Of a stretch of 64,000 nt of DNA, positions 8,542 through 20,700 are shown in pieces. Within the stretch, counting starts at the first letter, position 1. Each line of letters begins with the position of its first letter. Origin of the DNA: Porphyromonas uenonis 60-3 (GTDB lineage Bacteria; Bacteroidota; Bacteroidia; Bacteroidales; Porphyromonadaceae); NCBI RefSeq assembly GCF_000174775.1, contig NZ_ACLR01000123.1:62001-126000 (forward strand), given 5' to 3'. Both the position numbers and the translations under genes were made by a program. The notes beneath the pieces are model-generated. The model saw only the letters and a list, made by a program, of their open reading frames with translations, did no database searches and had not been told where the DNA came from.

Positions 8542-8563
8542 CCACAGTTCACTGAGACTGTGG
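8542..8563 (+). other. Short hairpin in the tuf leader
   Basis: CCACAGT (8542-8548) pairs with ACTGTGG (8557-8563) around an 8-base loop between tRNA-Thr and tuf. It could be an RNA-processing or translational control structure; role unknown. Confidence 0.35.
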
Positions 8564-8617
8564 CGGGGGGTTGCTCTTGTGACGAAATAAGACTAAGACA
8601 AACATAAGAACAAGGTT

Positions 8618-9805
8618 ATGGCTAAAGAACATTTTCAAAGGACGAAACCACACGTCAACATTGGTACCATCGGTCACGTAGACCACGGTAAGACAACTCT
8701 TACAGCTGCTATTACCAAGGTATTGGCTGACGCAGGCTTCACAGAGGCTCGCTCATTTGACTCTATCGACAACGCACCTGAGGAGAAGGAGCGTGGTATC
8801 ACCATCAACTCTTCACACGTTGAGTACGAGACCGCAAATCGTCACTACGCACACGTAGACTGCCCGGGCCACGCCGACTATGTCAAGAACATGGTTACTG
8901 GTGCTGCTCAGATGGACGGTGCTATCATCGTAGTTGCTGCAACTGACGGTCCTATGCCTCAGACTCGTGAGCACATCCTACTAGCACGTCAGGTCAACGT
9001 ACCTCGTCTAGTTGTCTTTATGAACAAGTGCGACCTTGTTGATGACGAGGAGATGCTTGAGCTCGTAGAGATGGATATGCGTGAGCTACTAAGCTTCTAT
9101 GAGTTCGACGGCGACAATACGCCTGTCATCCGTGGCTCTGCTCTTGGTGCTCTCAATGGTGAGCCCAAGTGGTGCGAGAAGATCATGGAGCTCATGCAGG
9201 CTGTAGATGAGTGGATCCCACTACCTGAGCGCGACATCGACAAGCCCTTCCTAATGCCTGTAGAGGACGTATTCTCTATCACAGGTCGTGGTACAGTGGC
9301 TACGGGTCGTATCGAGACTGGTGTCGTTAAGGTCAACGACGAGGTCCAGATCATCGGTCTAGGTGCTGAGGGCAAGAAGAGCGTCGTAACTGGCGTGGAG
9401 ATGTTCCGCAAGATCCTTGATGAGGGTGAGGCAGGTGATAACGTAGGTCTTCTACTCCGTGGTATCGACAAGGACGAGATCAAGCGCGGTATGGTCCTAG
9501 CACACCCAGGACAGGTTAAGCCTCACGATCACTTCAAGGCTGAGGTCTATATCCTGAAGAAGGAAGAGGGTGGTCGTCACACACCATTCCACAACAAGTA
9601 TCGTCCTCAGTTCTACATCCGTACGCTAGACGTAACTGGTGAGATCACACTACCAGAGGGTATCGATATGGTTATGCCTGGTGATAACGTCACCATCGAT
9701 GTCAAGCTCATCTCTCCAGTAGCTTGTAGCGTAGGTCTACGCTTCGCTATCCGCGAGGGTGGTCGTACCGTCGGTGCTGGTCAGATCACCTCACTAGAGG
9801 ACTAA
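8618..9805 (+). CDS. tuf: Translation elongation factor Tu
   Basis: 395 residues. The GTPase delivers aminoacyl-tRNA to the ribosome. G1 [11 protein letters not shown], switch [14 protein letters not shown] and NKCD are all intact, followed by beta-barrel domains 2 and 3 ([21 protein letters not shown]). Codon use is strongly biased, as expected for a highly expressed gene. It lies downstream of tRNA-Tyr and tRNA-Thr and upstream of tRNA-Trp and secE, the arrangement usual in Bacteroidetes. Confidence 0.98.
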   Translation: MAKEHFQRTKPHVNIGTIGHVDHGKTTLTAAITKVLADAGFTEARSFDSIDNAPEEKERGITINSSHVEYETANRHYAHVDCPGHADYVKNMVTGAAQMDGAIIVVAATDGPMPQTREHILLARQVNVPRLVVFMNKCDLVDDEEMLELVEMDMRELLSFYEFDGDNTPVIRGSALGALNGEPKWCEKIMELMQAVDEWIPLPERDIDKPFLMPVEDVFSITGRGTVATGRIETGVVKVNDEVQIIGLGAEGKKSVVTGVEMFRKILDEGEAGDNVGLLLRGIDKDEIKRGMVLAHPGQVKPHDHFKAEVYILKKEEGGRHTPFHNKYRPQFYIRTLDVTGEITLPEGIDMVMPGDNVTIDVKLISPVACSVGLRFAIREGGRTVGAGQITSLED

Positions 9806-9876
9806 TTCTCTCCGCTGACCTAGCCTCTCACGCACTCTGAGTACGCTAGAGGCTAGACAGCTACTAGACTTCTCCT

Positions 9877-9945
9877 AACTCCCTCCCCCACTAAATATAG
9901 ACGCACCTTCCAATCGGTGCAACGCTCATAGTGGGAGGGGGAGTT
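9877..9945 (+). terminator. Long hairpin downstream of tuf
   Basis: A 17-nt arm (9877-9893, CTCCCTCCCCCACTA) pairs with 9929-9945 (TAGTGGGAGGGGGAGTT) with one mismatch and one wobble. The loop carries its own hairpin, GCACC/GGTGC. There is no U tract, so it may slow polymerase or mark the tuf mRNA end for processing rather than fully terminate. Confidence 0.5.
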
Positions 9946-10073
9946 CCGAGGAGTTTTAATCACCACCGTCTTCATCTCAGACTGATTAAGTCGCTAGACG
10001 AGGAGGAAGGAACCTTCACTAGGTCTCACCTCCTATCTAGACTAGTCAGACAAATTCGAGACGGCACAAACAT

Positions 10074-10146
10074 ACGGGTTTAGCTCAGTTGGTAGAGCAC
10101 AGGTCTCCAAAACCTGGTGTCGGGAGTTCGAGCCTCTCAACCCGTG
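10074..10146 (+). tRNA. tRNA-Trp (anticodon CCA)
   Basis: Acceptor ACGGGTT/AACCCGT, D arm GCTC...GAGC, anticodon arm CAGGT-CTCCAAA-ACCTG with CCA, T arm with GTTCGAGCC, discriminator G. It lies 19 bases before secE. Confidence 0.95.
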
Positions 10147-10165
10147 CAAACTATAAGATGCTCTC

Positions 10166-10366
10166 ATGAAATTTTTCAAGCGTACAGGTTCCTACATTAA
10201 GAACTGCTACAACGAGTTAGTACACAAGGTTAGCTGGCCCACTCGTAGCGAACTGATCAATAGCACGGTGGTCGTCATGATCGCTTCGGTGATTATTGCC
10301 ATCTTTGTCGCAGGGGTAGACTTTGTCTTCCAGCAGCTGATGCAGCTTGTGTACGGTCTAGCCTAA
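10166..10366 (+). CDS. secE: Preprotein translocase subunit SecE
   Basis: 66 residues. Typical short SecE: an amphipathic N-terminal helix with ELVHKVSWPTRSELINST, then a single membrane segment VVVMIASVIIAIFVAGVDFVF. It stabilises SecY in the SecYEG channel. Position between tRNA-Trp and nusG confirms it. Confidence 0.95.
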   Translation: MKFFKRTGSYIKNCYNELVHKVSWPTRSELINSTVVVMIASVIIAIFVAGVDFVFQQLMQLVYGLA

Positions 10367-10569
10367 GCTGGACCACCAAGCTCTAAGAGCATCCACACAT
10401 TTTACATAAGCCCTAAGAGATAGACAGAGTCTAGAAACAAGTATCCTAGACATAGCTCCTGAAGCTGTCCTATCGCGACATCGTCTATCTTCAATCTTAG
10501 AGGGCTATATTGAGTAGTAACAAACGGATCAGCCGTATTCTATAGTCGAATCTAATCTAAAACAAAGAC

Positions 10570-11133
10570 ATGAGTCAAGATTCACAACCCATGAGATTTT
10601 ACGTCCTTCGTGTCCTCAGTGGACAGGAAAAGAAAGTCTGTGAGTATATAGAAGCGGCAAAGTCCAACGGCACTTTAGGTTCGTACGTACGACGTGTCCT
10701 AGTCCCCACCGAGCAGGTGGTCTCTCAGCGCAATGGCAAGAAGGTGGTCAAAGAGCGCCCCTACATGCCAGGCTATGTGCTGGTAGAGGCAGCACTCGTG
10801 GGAGACACTGAGCACACGCTATGCACGATACCTAACGTAATAGGTTTTTTGACCTCTCGTATGAGCGATGGTCAGCTAGCTCCCGAGCCCCTACGCACGC
10901 AAGAAGTGCAGGATCTCTTAGGGCAGGCAGACCGCGATGCAGAGGGTGCTGGGCGCTTTGACATTGAGTATAGCGTCGGCGAGTCTGTACGGATCATAGA
11001 TGGTCCGTTCTCAGACTTCTCAGCAACCATCGATGAGGTCAAGAGTGATAAGAGAAAGCTCAAGGTGATGGTGAAGATCTTCGGAAGGAAGACTCCACTG
11101 GAGCTTGATTACACACAGGTCGAGAAGGAATAG
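10570..11133 (+). CDS. nusG: Transcription termination/antitermination protein NusG
   Basis: 187 residues: an N-terminal NGN domain (FYVLRVLSGQEKKVCEYI, RPYMPGYVLVEA) that binds RNA polymerase beta', and a C-terminal KOW domain (SVGESVRIIDGPFSDFSATIDEV) that binds ribosomal S10 or Rho. A 203-base spacer separates it from secE and holds no evident gene or promoter. The ribosomal protein genes follow after 197 bases. Confidence 0.96.
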   Translation: MSQDSQPMRFYVLRVLSGQEKKVCEYIEAAKSNGTLGSYVRRVLVPTEQVVSQRNGKKVVKERPYMPGYVLVEAALVGDTEHTLCTIPNVIGFLTSRMSDGQLAPEPLRTQEVQDLLGQADRDAEGAGRFDIEYSVGESVRIIDGPFSDFSATIDEVKSDKRKLKVMVKIFGRKTPLELDYTQVEKE

Positions 11134-11330
11134 GAGATTGTTACGGATCGAGCATGCCGACTCATAGTTGCTCGCGATAGGTGTAGTGCTAATACTCTCG
11201 GACAGTGTGGAGATACAGTCTAGCTTCCAACCCTAAAGACCTACTCTCTCCACCCACCTCCACAAGGATGCTACCCTAGATGCAGTGATGACTCCGTGTG
11301 TATCTGTTTATAATATAATCGAATAACAAG

Positions 11331-11774
11331 ATGGCAAAAGAAGTTGCAGGGCAGCTTAAGCTGCAAATCAAAGGAGGGGCCGCTAACCCCTCGCCTCCTG
11401 TGGGCCCAGCACTTGGTGCTAAGGGTATCAACATCATGGAGTTTTGTAAGCAATTTAATGCCAGGACTCAGGATCGCGCTGGTAAGGTATTGCCAGTCGT
11501 GATAACCTACTATGCTGACAAGTCCTTTGACTTTATCGTCAAGACACCTCCCGTAGCAATCCAGCTACTAGAGGCTAGTAAGGCAAAGGGTGGCTCAGCA
11601 GAACCCAACCGAATCAAAGTCGCTAAAGTCACTTGGGATCAAGTACGGACTATAGCAGAAGATAAGATGTCTGACCTCAACTGCTTTACTGTCGAGTCGG
11701 CCATGAAGATGGTCGCTGGTACAGCTCGTAGTATGGGGATTAGTGTGACGGGTACGAAACCTGAGAATCTCTAA
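11331..11774 (+). CDS. rplK: 50S ribosomal protein L11
   Basis: 147 residues, standard length. N-terminal domain begins [28 protein letters not shown], and the C-terminal rRNA-binding domain includes [16 protein letters not shown]11 shapes the GTPase-associated centre of the 50S subunit. It is followed after 15 bases by rplA, the usual L11-L1 pair. Confidence 0.97.
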   Translation: MAKEVAGQLKLQIKGGAANPSPPVGPALGAKGINIMEFCKQFNARTQDRAGKVLPVVITYYADKSFDFIVKTPPVAIQLLEASKAKGGSAEPNRIKVAKVTWDQVRTIAEDKMSDLNCFTVESAMKMVAGTARSMGISVTGTKPENL

Positions 11775-11789
11775 TCGCAATCAACTGAA

Positions 11790-12494
11790 ATGAGTAAACT
11801 AACAAAAAATCAGAAGATAGCTGCGAGTAAGGTCGAAGCAGGCAAGTCCTATTCACTAGATGAGGCTTCCAAGCTTCTGAAGGAGATTACCTTCACTAAG
11901 TTTGATGCCTCAGTAGACATAGACATTCGTCTGGGTGTCGATCCTCGCAAGGCTAATCAGATGGTGCGTGGCACTGTCTCACTGCCTCACGGTATCGGTA
12001 AGGAGGTACGTGTCCTAGCACTCTGTACTCCAGACAAGGAGGCAGAGGCGCAAGAGGCTGGAGCTGACTATGTCGGCCTCGATGAGTACATCAACAAGAT
12101 CAAGTCTGGATGGACAGACATTGATGTGATCATCACCATGCCTAGCGTCATGGGCAAGATCGGAGCCTTGGGTCGTGTACTAGGACCTCGTGGTCTGATG
12201 CCTAACCCCAAGAGTGGTACCGTGACAAACGATCTCGGTGCTGCAATCAAGGAGGTAAAGGCTGGTAAGATCGACTTCAAGGTAGACAAGGCAGGTATCA
12301 TACATACCTCTGTGGGTAAGATTTCTTTTGATCCTAAGCAAATCAGAGAAAACGCTAAGGAGTTCATCGATACGGTGCTACGCCTGAAGCCTTCATCTGC
12401 TAAGGGAACCTATATCAAGAGCATCTACCTCTCTACAACAATGAGTGCAGGGATCAAGATTGATCCCAAGTCAGTCGTATCCGCAGTAGAATAA
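11790..12494 (+). CDS. rplA: 50S ribosomal protein L1
   Basis: 234 residues. The family signature [21 protein letters not shown] is clear, as is the closing [19 protein letters not shown]1 forms the mobile stalk near the E site and in many bacteria represses translation of the L11-L1 mRNA. Short spacers on both sides (15 and 28 bases) indicate one operon. Confidence 0.97.
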   Translation: MSKLTKNQKIAASKVEAGKSYSLDEASKLLKEITFTKFDASVDIDIRLGVDPRKANQMVRGTVSLPHGIGKEVRVLALCTPDKEAEAQEAGADYVGLDEYINKIKSGWTDIDVIITMPSVMGKIGALGRVLGPRGLMPNPKSGTVTNDLGAAIKEVKAGKIDFKVDKAGIIHTSVGKISFDPKQIRENAKEFIDTVLRLKPSSAKGTYIKSIYLSTTMSAGIKIDPKSVVSAVE

Positions 12495-12522
12495 CGTCTC
12501 ACCAACTAAGAAGCACAGTTCT

Positions 12523-13053
12523 ATGAAAAAGGAAACGAAATCAACTGTCATCGAGCAGTTGCACGCATATATAGAGAGTTACCCCAACTTCTACTTGACC
12601 AACATTGAGGCACTCAATGCAGAGAAGACGAGCGAGCTACGCCGTCTATGCAACAAGAGTGGCGTCAAGATGGTCGTAGTCAAGAACACACTGATGCGTC
12701 GCGCCCTCAGCGAGATCGACTCTGTCGACTTCGCAGAGCTCTACGAGTCTCTCAAGGGGAACACGGCCGTCATGTTCTCAGAGGTTGCTAATGCTCCTGC
12801 TAAAGCGATTAAGGCTTTTCGCTCTGACAATAAGGAACTCGGACGTCCAGACCTAAAGGCTGCGTACGTACAGGAGGGCTTTTACATCGGAGCTGACCAA
12901 CTCGAGGCTCTCGTCAATATTAAGAGTCGCGAGGAGCTCATTGCTGATATCGTTGCTATGCTGGAGGGCCCAATCCAGGGTGTACTCGGGCAGCTTGACT
13001 CAGCAGCTGGCACTATCCATGGGGTCTTAGATACCCTAGCCGAGAGGCAATAA
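12523..13053 (+). CDS. rplJ: 50S ribosomal protein L10
   Basis: 176 residues. N-terminal rRNA-binding domain contains YLTNIEALNAEKTSELRRLC and VVVKNTLMRRAL. A C-terminal helix (ELIADIVAMLEGPIQGVLGQL) anchors L7/L12 dimers. It is followed 50 bases later by rplL; together they form the stalk operon. Confidence 0.96.
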   Translation: MKKETKSTVIEQLHAYIESYPNFYLTNIEALNAEKTSELRRLCNKSGVKMVVVKNTLMRRALSEIDSVDFAELYESLKGNTAVMFSEVANAPAKAIKAFRSDNKELGRPDLKAAYVQEGFYIGADQLEALVNIKSREELIADIVAMLEGPIQGVLGQLDSAAGTIHGVLDTLAERQ

Positions 13054-13103
13054 ATATCTAAGCATTCACTTCAATTAGAAACAAACAAAACATCAATACA
13101 GAC

Positions 13104-13478
13104 ATGGCAGATATAAAGGCTATTGCAGAGACTCTTGTTAATCTCACAGTAAAGGAAGTAAGCGAGCTCAAGGAGCTCCTCAAGGAGGAGTATGGTATCG
13201 AGCCTGCAGCTGCAGCAGTTGCTGTAGCAGGTCCTGCAGCTGGTGCTGCAGCAGAGGCAGAGGAGAAGAACTCTTTTGACGTTGTACTCAAGAGCTTTGG
13301 CTCTGCTAAGCTTGCAGTCGTTAAGGCTGTTAAGGAGCATGCAGGTCTTGGTCTCAAGGAGGCTAAGGAGCTTGTTGATGCAGCACCTGCTAACATCAAG
13401 GAGGGTGTTGACAAGGCTACAGCTGAGGCTCTCAAGGCTGCTCTTGAGGAGGCTGGTGCTGAGGTTGAACTAAAGTAA
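13104..13478 (+). CDS. rplL: 50S ribosomal protein L7/L12
   Basis: 124 residues: N-terminal dimerisation domain ([20 protein letters not shown]), Ala-rich hinge ([16 protein letters not shown]), and C-terminal factor-binding domain ([28 protein letters not shown]). It recruits EF-Tu and EF-G. A strong hairpin follows before rpoB. Confidence 0.97.
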   Translation: MADIKAIAETLVNLTVKEVSELKELLKEEYGIEPAAAAVAVAGPAAGAAAEAEEKNSFDVVLKSFGSAKLAVVKAVKEHAGLGLKEAKELVDAAPANIKEGVDKATAEALKAALEEAGAEVELK

Positions 13479-13512
13479 ACCCGCTTGACACCTGTCTGAA
13501 ACAGGTCATATT

Positions 13513-13561
13513 GGTTAAGGATTCCCCCCTTGATACGTATGGGGGGAGTTCTTAGCCTTTT
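13513..13561 (+). terminator. Hairpin with T run between rplL and rpoB, likely attenuator
   Basis: A 17-bp stem (13513-13529 with 13541-13557; C6/G6 block plus three wobbles) is followed by TTTT. A smaller hairpin ACCTGT/ACAGGT precedes it. Partial termination here would set the ratio of ribosomal to polymerase transcripts, as known for the equivalent E. coli spacer. The remaining 250 bases to rpoB hold no gene I can see. Confidence 0.7.
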
Positions 13562-13815
13562 CGCATCTTTGCTCTATAGAGGCACCACTCACAGACGAAG
13601 CTGTCGCCATGCTGTGTGGCATGTCGCTGATACGCTGTGGAGGTGTCTTGGACCGTCAGATAGGATCAAATAAATACAAGCCTCTAGAGCTAGACACACT
13701 AGCTCAACTTTTGAGTAGTAGCTTACCTCTTGGGTGAGCCCCTACTCTATCCGCCTCTCTCTTTGAGAGTAGCTCCTCTCCCCCCTACATTTACCATTTC
13801 TCTCTGAAGCATACG

Positions 13816-16800
13816 ATGGCATCCAAACCAACTAATACTAGAAAGAGCTTCGCATCTATTGCTCATCCAATGGAGTACCCTGACTTCTTGGAGGTGCAGC
13901 TCAAATCTTTTCAGGATTTCTTTCAACTCGATACTCCGGCCGAGAGTAGAAAGAAAGAGGGATTATTTAAAGTCTTCTCTGAGAACTTCCCCATCGAAGA
14001 CACTCGTAACAACTTCAAGCTCCTGTTTGAAGACTACTTCGTTGATCCTCCCAAATACTCTATAGAGGAGTGTCTGCGTCGTGGTCTCACCTACAGTGTC
14101 CCCCTAAGGGCTAAGCTCAAACTAACCTGCGAAGATCCCGAGCACGAAGACTTTGAGTCCACCGTGCAGGACGTTTTCCTGGGATCTATCCCCTATATGA
14201 CACCCGCAGGGACATTCGTCATCAATGGCGCAGAGAGAGTAGTCGTATCTCAACTACACCGCTCTCCAGGTGTCTTCTTTGGATCCAGCCTACACAACAA
14301 CGGGACGAGACTTTACTCGGCTCGTATCATCCCATTCAAGGGGTCTTGGATTGAGTTCGCTACCGATACGAACAACGAGCTATACGCTTACATCGATCGT
14401 AAGAAGAAGCTACCCATCACAACGCTCCTACGTGCCATCGGCTATGAGACGGACAAGGACATACTTGATCTCTTTGGTATCGCCGAGGAGGTCCCCGTCA
14501 CACTAGAGACTCTACAGGCTAACTATGGACGACAGCTAGCCGCCTCCGTCATCTTAAAGTACTACGATGAGGAGAGCGAAGAGGAGACTGGAGAGACTGA
14601 GACATTTGCTCGATACAACACGCTCGTAGAGCAAAATGCGATACTAGACGAGGAGAACGCTCAGGTCATCCTAGAGAATGGTATCGAGACCATCCTACTA
14701 CGTCGTGACCTATCCACATCCGATCAGGAGTCTACTGACCAAGAGGTTATGGACTACTCGATCATCTTCAACACGCTCAAGCGTGACTCAGCCAACTCCG
14801 AGCAGGCCGCATACAACTTCATCTACAACCTCCTGCGCAACTCTACCCCACCCGATGACCAGAGTGCTAAGGAGATCTTCAACAACATCTTCTTCTCAGA
14901 GAAGCGCTATGACCTCGGCGATGTAGGACGCTACAAGATCAATAGCAAGCTCGGACTAGACATTGATCCCGACATCAGAATCCTCACGGCTGAGGATATC
15001 GTTGCTATCATACGCCACCTGATCAAGCTCGTCAATGGTAAGGCACCTGTCGATGATATCGATCACCTCTCGAACCGTCGTGTTCGAACCGTCGGAGAGC
15101 AGCTATACAACCAGTTTAGTATAGGTCTGAGCCGTATGGCCCGCACGGTCAAGGAGCGCATGAACGTTCGTGACAGCGAGGTCTTTACGCCCGTTGACCT
15201 AGTCAACTCCAAGACTATTGCATCAGTTGTCAATAGCTTCTTCGGGACCAACGCACTCTCACAGTTTATGGATCAGCAGAATCCACTCTCTGAGATTACG
15301 CACAAGCGTCGTCTATCTGCACTAGGACCAGGCGGTCTGACACGAGACCGTGCAGGCTTTGAGGTGCGAGACGTACACTACACCCATTATGGTCGCCTCT
15401 GTCCTATTGAGACGCCTGAGGGACCAAACATCGGACTTATCTCTTCTCTCTGCGTCTATGCTAAGATCAATGAGCTAGGCTTCATCACGACCCCTTATCG
15501 CAATGTTGACAAAGGCACCGTCAGCTTCAAAGATTCCCAGCTAGGCTACTATACCGCAGAGGAAGAGGAGGACAAGACAGTAGCTCAGGGTAATGCTCCT
15601 CTAAGCGAAGACGGACACTTCGTCCGCTCTCGTGTCAAGGCGCGTTATGGAGCAGACTTCCCCGTAGTAGAGCCCTCAGAAGTTGATCTGATGGACGTCT
15701 CTCCGACGCAGATTGCTTCGATTGCAGCATCACTCATTCCATTCCTTGAGCACGACGATGCTAACCGTGCCCTCATGGGATCAAACATGATGCGCCAGGC
15801 AGTACCTCTACTAACGCCCGAGGCTCCTATCGTAGGCACAGGCATCGAGCGCAGACTAGTCTCAGACTCTCGTACCCAAGTAGAGGCAGAGGGCGATGGT
15901 GTCGTCGTCTATGTAGATGCTACCAAGATTGTGGTCGACTACGATCGCACAGAGGAGGAGGAGCTCGTCAGCTTTGAACCCTCGGAGGTTACTTACAAGC
16001 TTCCCAAGTATCGCAAGACCAACCAATCTACCACGATAGACCTAAGCCCCGTATGTCGCAAGGGAGATCGCGTCACCAAGGGTCAGATACTCACCCAGGG
16101 CTTCTCCACACAAGATGGTGAGCTAGCACTCGGACGCAATATCCTGGCTGCTTACATGCCTTGGAAGGGTTACAACTACGAGGATGCAATCGTACTCAAC
16201 GAGCGTGTCGTCGCTGAGGATCTCTTCACCTCCGTACACGTTGACGAGTACTCACTAGACGTTCGAGAGACGAAGCGAGGCATGGAGGAGTTCACCGCAG
16301 ACATTCCCAATGTAAGCGAGGAAGCTACGAAAGATCTTGACACCAACGGTATCGTCCGTGTCGGTGCTCGCATTGTCCCTGGAGACATCCTCGTAGGTAA
16401 AATCACGCCAAAGGGCGAGTCCGATCCTACCCCAGAGGAGAAGCTACTTCTAGCCATCTTTGGCGATAAGGCTGGTGATGTCAAGGACGCTTCGCTCAAG
16501 GCTTCACCCTCACTCAAGGGTGTCGTCATCGACACGAAGCTTTACTCACGTGCCAATCGTAAGGGTGGCATAGTAGCCACACGCAAGATCAATCAGCGCT
16601 ATGAGGAGGAGCTCTCCAAGCTACAGTCAGCCCTCAAGGAGGAGCTCGTCTCCAAGCTTCAGATCATCCTCAAGAAGCACAAGGCCACAGCGACAGACTT
16701 CGTCGACTACATTGGTATCGTCAAGGTCAAGGCTGGCACACGCATCACCAAGTCTCTGCTCCTCGAGCTAGACTATAATGACTTGAGGATGTCCGACTGG

Positions 16801-17658
16801 ACCAAGGACGAACATACCAATCAGCTTGTCAAGCAGACGATCGCTAACTATATTAAGAAGGACAAGGTCACCATTGCAGATGTCAATAGGCGCAAGCTCG
16901 ATGAGACCCTCGGTGACGAGTTGCCCTCAGGCATCATTCAGACCGCAAAGATCCTGATTGCTAAGAAGCGCAAGATACAGGTCGGTGATAAGATGGCTGG
17001 ACGACATGGTAACAAGGGTATCGTCTCCAAGATCGTACGTCGTGAGGACATGCCTTATCTACCAGACGGTACGCCAGTAGACATCTGTCTTAACCCGCTG
17101 GGTGTGCCTTCACGTATGAACCTGGGACAGATCTTTGAGGCCGTCCTAGCATGGGCTGGACGTAAGCTCGGAGTCAAGTTCGCCACACCTATCTTCGATG
17201 GAGCTACACTCGATGACCTCAACGAGTGGACCGACAAGGCTGGTCTACCACGTGGCGGACAGATGAAGCTCTTTGACGGAGGTACAGGTGAGCCTTTTGA
17301 CCAGGAGGCGACCGTAGGTGTCACCTACTTCCTCAAGCTCGGTCACATGGTCGATGACAAGATGCACGCCCGCTCTATCGGTCCGTACTCACTGATCACG
17401 CAGCAGCCTCTCGGTGGTAAGTCCAACTTCGGAGGTCAGCGCTTCGGAGAGATGGAGGTGTGGGCACTTGAGGCCTTCGGTGCGGCACACGTCCTTCAGG
17501 AGATCCTCACCATCAAGAGTGATGATGTCGTAGGTCGCTCTAAGGCTTACGAGGCGATCGTGCGTGGCGACAATATGCCCACGCCAGGTCTCCCCGAGTC
17601 TCTCAACGTGCTACTCAATGAGCTCAAGGGTCTCGCCCTCAGCGTACATATTGAGTAA
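13816..17658 (+). CDS. rpoB: DNA-directed RNA polymerase subunit beta
   Basis: 1280 residues, full length. The rifampicin region is recognisable around [27 protein letters not shown] (about 495-520), followed by [21 protein letters not shown], and late conserved parts include [15 protein letters not shown] and [23 protein letters not shown]. The resistance hot spot has the sensitive-type residues one expects by eye (Q, D, H, S). The rpoC gene follows after 43 bases. Confidence 0.98.
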   Translation: MASKPTNTRKSFASIAHPMEYPDFLEVQLKSFQDFFQLDTPAESRKKEGLFKVFSENFPIEDTRNNFKLLFEDYFVDPPKYSIEECLRRGLTYSVPLRAKLKLTCEDPEHEDFESTVQDVFLGSIPYMTPAGTFVINGAERVVVSQLHRSPGVFFGSSLHNNGTRLYSARIIPFKGSWIEFATDTNNELYAYIDRKKKLPITTLLRAIGYETDKDILDLFGIAEEVPVTLETLQANYGRQLAASVILKYYDEESEEETGETETFARYNTLVEQNAILDEENAQVILENGIETILLRRDLSTSDQESTDQEVMDYSIIFNTLKRDSANSEQAAYNFIYNLLRNSTPPDDQSAKEIFNNIFFSEKRYDLGDVGRYKINSKLGLDIDPDIRILTAEDIVAIIRHLIKLVNGKAPVDDIDHLSNRRVRTVGEQLYNQFSIGLSRMARTVKERMNVRDSEVFTPVDLVNSKTIASVVNSFFGTNALSQFMDQQNPLSEITHKRRLSALGPGGLTRDRAGFEVRDVHYTHYGRLCPIETPEGPNIGLISSLCVYAKINELGFITTPYRNVDKGTVSFKDSQLGYYTAEEEEDKTVAQGNAPLSEDGHFVRSRVKARYGADFPVVEPSEVDLMDVSPTQIASIAASLIPFLEHDDANRALMGSNMMRQAVPLLTPEAPIVGTGIERRLVSDSRTQVEAEGDGVVVYVDATKIVVDYDRTEEEELVSFEPSEVTYKLPKYRKTNQSTTIDLSPVCRKGDRVTKGQILTQGFSTQDGELALGRNILAAYMPWKGYNYEDAIVLNERVVAEDLFTSVHVDEYSLDVRETKRGMEEFTADIPNVSEEATKDLDTNGIVRVGARIVPGDILVGKITPKGESDPTPEEKLLLAIFGDKAGDVKDASLKASPSLKGVVIDTKLYSRANRKGGIVATRKINQRYEEELSKLQSALKEELVSKLQIILKKHKATATDFVDYIGIVKVKAGTRITKSLLLELDYNDLRMSDWTKDEHTNQLVKQTIANYIKKDKVTIADVNRRKLDETLGDELPSGIIQTAKILIAKKRKIQVGDKMAGRHGNKGIVSKIVRREDMPYLPDGTPVDICLNPLGVPSRMNLGQIFEAVLAWAGRKLGVKFATPIFDGATLDDLNEWTDKAGLPRGGQMKLFDGGTGEPFDQEATVGVTYFLKLGHMVDDKMHARSIGPYSLITQQPLGGKSNFGGQRFGEMEVWALEAFGAAHVLQEILTIKSDDVVGRSKAYEAIVRGDNMPTPGLPESLNVLLNELKGLALSVHIE

Positions 17659-17701
17659 TCCCTCCCTATCCTTACACACTATATATAGTCAGACTTAAGT
17701 T

Positions 17702-20700
17702 ATGGCATACAAGACAGCCCCTAAGAGCAAGACCACCTTTTCATCCATTAGGCTCTCCCTGGCATCCCCAGAGGAGATCCTAGCGGCTTCACATGGAGAG
17801 GTTACGAATCCGAATACTCTTGACTATAAAACATACAAGCCAGTACGTGACGGACTCTTTTGCGAGAGAATCTTCGGCCCAGTCAAAGATTACGAGTGTA
17901 ACTGTGGTAAGTTCAAGCGCATACGTTTCCGTGGCACCATCTGCGACCGATGCGGTGTAGAGGTTACGGAGAAGAAAGTACGTCGTGAGCGGACTGGACA
18001 CATCAAGCTCGCTGTACCCGTTGCGCATATTTGGTACTTCCGTAGTTTACCCAACAAGCTCGCAGCTCTACTCAATCTCAAGTCAAAAGACCTTGAGGCG
18101 ATCATTTACTACGAAAAGTATATCGTACTGCAGAGCGGTGTCTCTGACCTAGAGGTCAATACGATCCTCACCGAGGAGGAGTATCAGGCCAAGCTAGACG
18201 AGATCGACCAGAGTCACCCAGACAACTACGACCTACCCGAGAGTGATCCAGACAAATTTGTCGCAAAGATTGGCGCAGAGGCACTCTATGAGATGCTCTC
18301 CAACCTAGATCTAGACACCCTCTCCTACGAGCTCCGTGATAGGGCACAGACTGAGACCTCACAGCAGCGTCGTCTAGAAGCACTCAAGCGTCTCAACGTC
18401 GTCGAGTCCTTCCGTGCCTCCAAGGATATCAACCGTCCCGAGTGGATGATCCTCAAGGTGGTACCCGTCATACCACCCGATCTACGTCCACTCGTACCGC
18501 TCGATGGAGGTCGCTTTGCTACAAGCGATCTCAACGAGCTCTATCGTCGTGTCATCCTGCGCAACAACCGCCTCAAGCGACTCCTAGAGCAGAGCGTCCC
18601 CGAGGTGATCATTCGCAATGAGAAGCGTATGCTTCAGGAGGCTGTTGACTCACTACTCGACAACTCTCGCAAGTCAAGTGCCTTCAAGGGCGAAAACAAC
18701 CGACCCCTCAAGTCTCTATCAGACAGCCTCAAGGGTAAGCCTGGTCGTTTCCGTCAGAACCTCCTCGGTAAGCGTGTAGACTACTCCGCACGTTCCGTCA
18801 TCGTCGTCGGCCCTGAGCTACAGATGCACGAGTGCGGACTACCTAAGGACATGGCAGCTGAGCTCTACAAGCCATTTATCATTCGCAAGCTCATCGAGCG
18901 TGGTGTCGTCAAGACCGTCAAGAGCGCCAAGCGTATCGTAGACCGTCGTGACAACGTCATCTGGGAGATCCTAGAGAACGTCATGAAGGGTCACCCCGTA
19001 CTGCTCAATCGTGCTCCTACACTACACCGTCTAGGTATACAAGCCTTCCAGCCCAAGATGATCGAGGGCAAGGCTATCCAGCTACACCCCTTGGCTTGTA
19101 CCGCTTTCAACGCCGACTTCGACGGTGACCAGATGGCTGTGCACCTTCCTCTAGGCAACGAGGCTATCCTCGAGGCTCAGCTACTCATGCTCGCCTCTCA
19201 CAATATCCTCAACCCCGCCAACGGTGCTCCTATCACCGTCCCTTCACAGGACATGGTCTTGGGACTCTACTATATTACCAAGATACGCAAGGGATCCAAG
19301 GGTAGCGGACACACTTTTTATGGTGTCGAGGAGGCTCGCATCGCATACAACGAGGGCAAGCTAGACATCCACGCACCGATCAATGTCCTCATCGACAACG
19401 TCCTCGAGGACGGTCAGCTCGTCAGCAAGATCATCGAGACCTCAATGGGGCGTATCATGGTCAATGAAAACGTACCCACCGAAGTGGGCTACATCAACGA
19501 AACCCTCGGCAAGGGCGCACTCCGCTCCATCATCTCCAACGTAATCAAGGTGTGTGGCTTTGCCAAGACCGCACAGTTCCTAGACAAGATCAAGAACCTC
19601 GGATACCACATGGCATTCAAGGGAGGTCTCTCCTTCCGTCTGCAAGACGTCGTCATTCCTAAGGACAAGGAGAAGCTTGTCGCTGAAGGCAATGAGCGCG
19701 TTGAGGAGATCTTCGCACAGTACAACGAGGGCTTTATCACCAATACAGAGCGATACAACCAGATCATCGACACCTGGAGTAATGTGTCAAACAAGATCAC
19801 CGCTTCGCTGATGAGACAGCTAGCTCAGGACGACGACGGCTTCAACAACATCTTCATGATGATGGACTCAGGAGCTCGTGGTTCGAAGGAGCAGATTCGT
19901 CAGCTCGCTGGTATCCGTGGTCTTATGGCTAAGCCTCAGAAGAGTGGTTCTGGCGGTGGTCAGGTCATTGAGAACCCTATTCTCTCCAACTTTAAGGAGG
20001 GTCTCTCCGTGCTAGAGTACTTTATCTCCTCACACGGTGCACGTAAGGGTCTAGCCGATACCGCTCTTAAGACGGCAGATGCGGGTTACCTGACCCGTCG
20101 TCTCGTAGACGTATCGCACGACGTCGTCATCTCTGAGGAGGACTGCGGCACACTGCGAGGCATCGAGATGTCTGACGTGATGAAGAATAGTACCGTCGTC
20201 GCCACCCTAGGCGAGCGCATCCTCGGTCGTACATCCGTCCATGATATCAAGCACCCCGAGACAGGCGAGTACATCGTACATGCTGGTGACGAAATCAACG
20301 AGACCGCCGTGGCAGCCATCACGGCTGCAGGCATTGAGACTGTCGAGGTGCGCTCCGTGCTCACCTGCGAAACGAAAAACGGTGTCTGCGCCAAGTGCTA
20401 CGGTCGCAACCTTGCCACCAACAAGCTCGTACAGCGAGGCGAGGTGGTCGGAGTCATTGCTGCCCAAGCTATTGGTGAGCCGGGTACGCAGCTGACGCTA
20501 CGAACCTTCCACGCTGGTGGTACGGCGAGCAACCAAGAGACCGATGCTACCGTACGTGCACGATTCTCTGGAACTGTCGAGTACTCAGATATCCGCTATG
20601 TAGACGTAGAGCGTGCTGGACGAGATGGCAATATGCGTTCCGCACACATCGTGGTCAACCGTACCGCCGAGCTACGCATCCTAGACCCCAAGACTGGTGT

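Noticed and set aside
13816-17658. rpoB resistance mutation
   Set aside because: The rifampicin region appears to have the usual sensitive-type residues; nothing to report.
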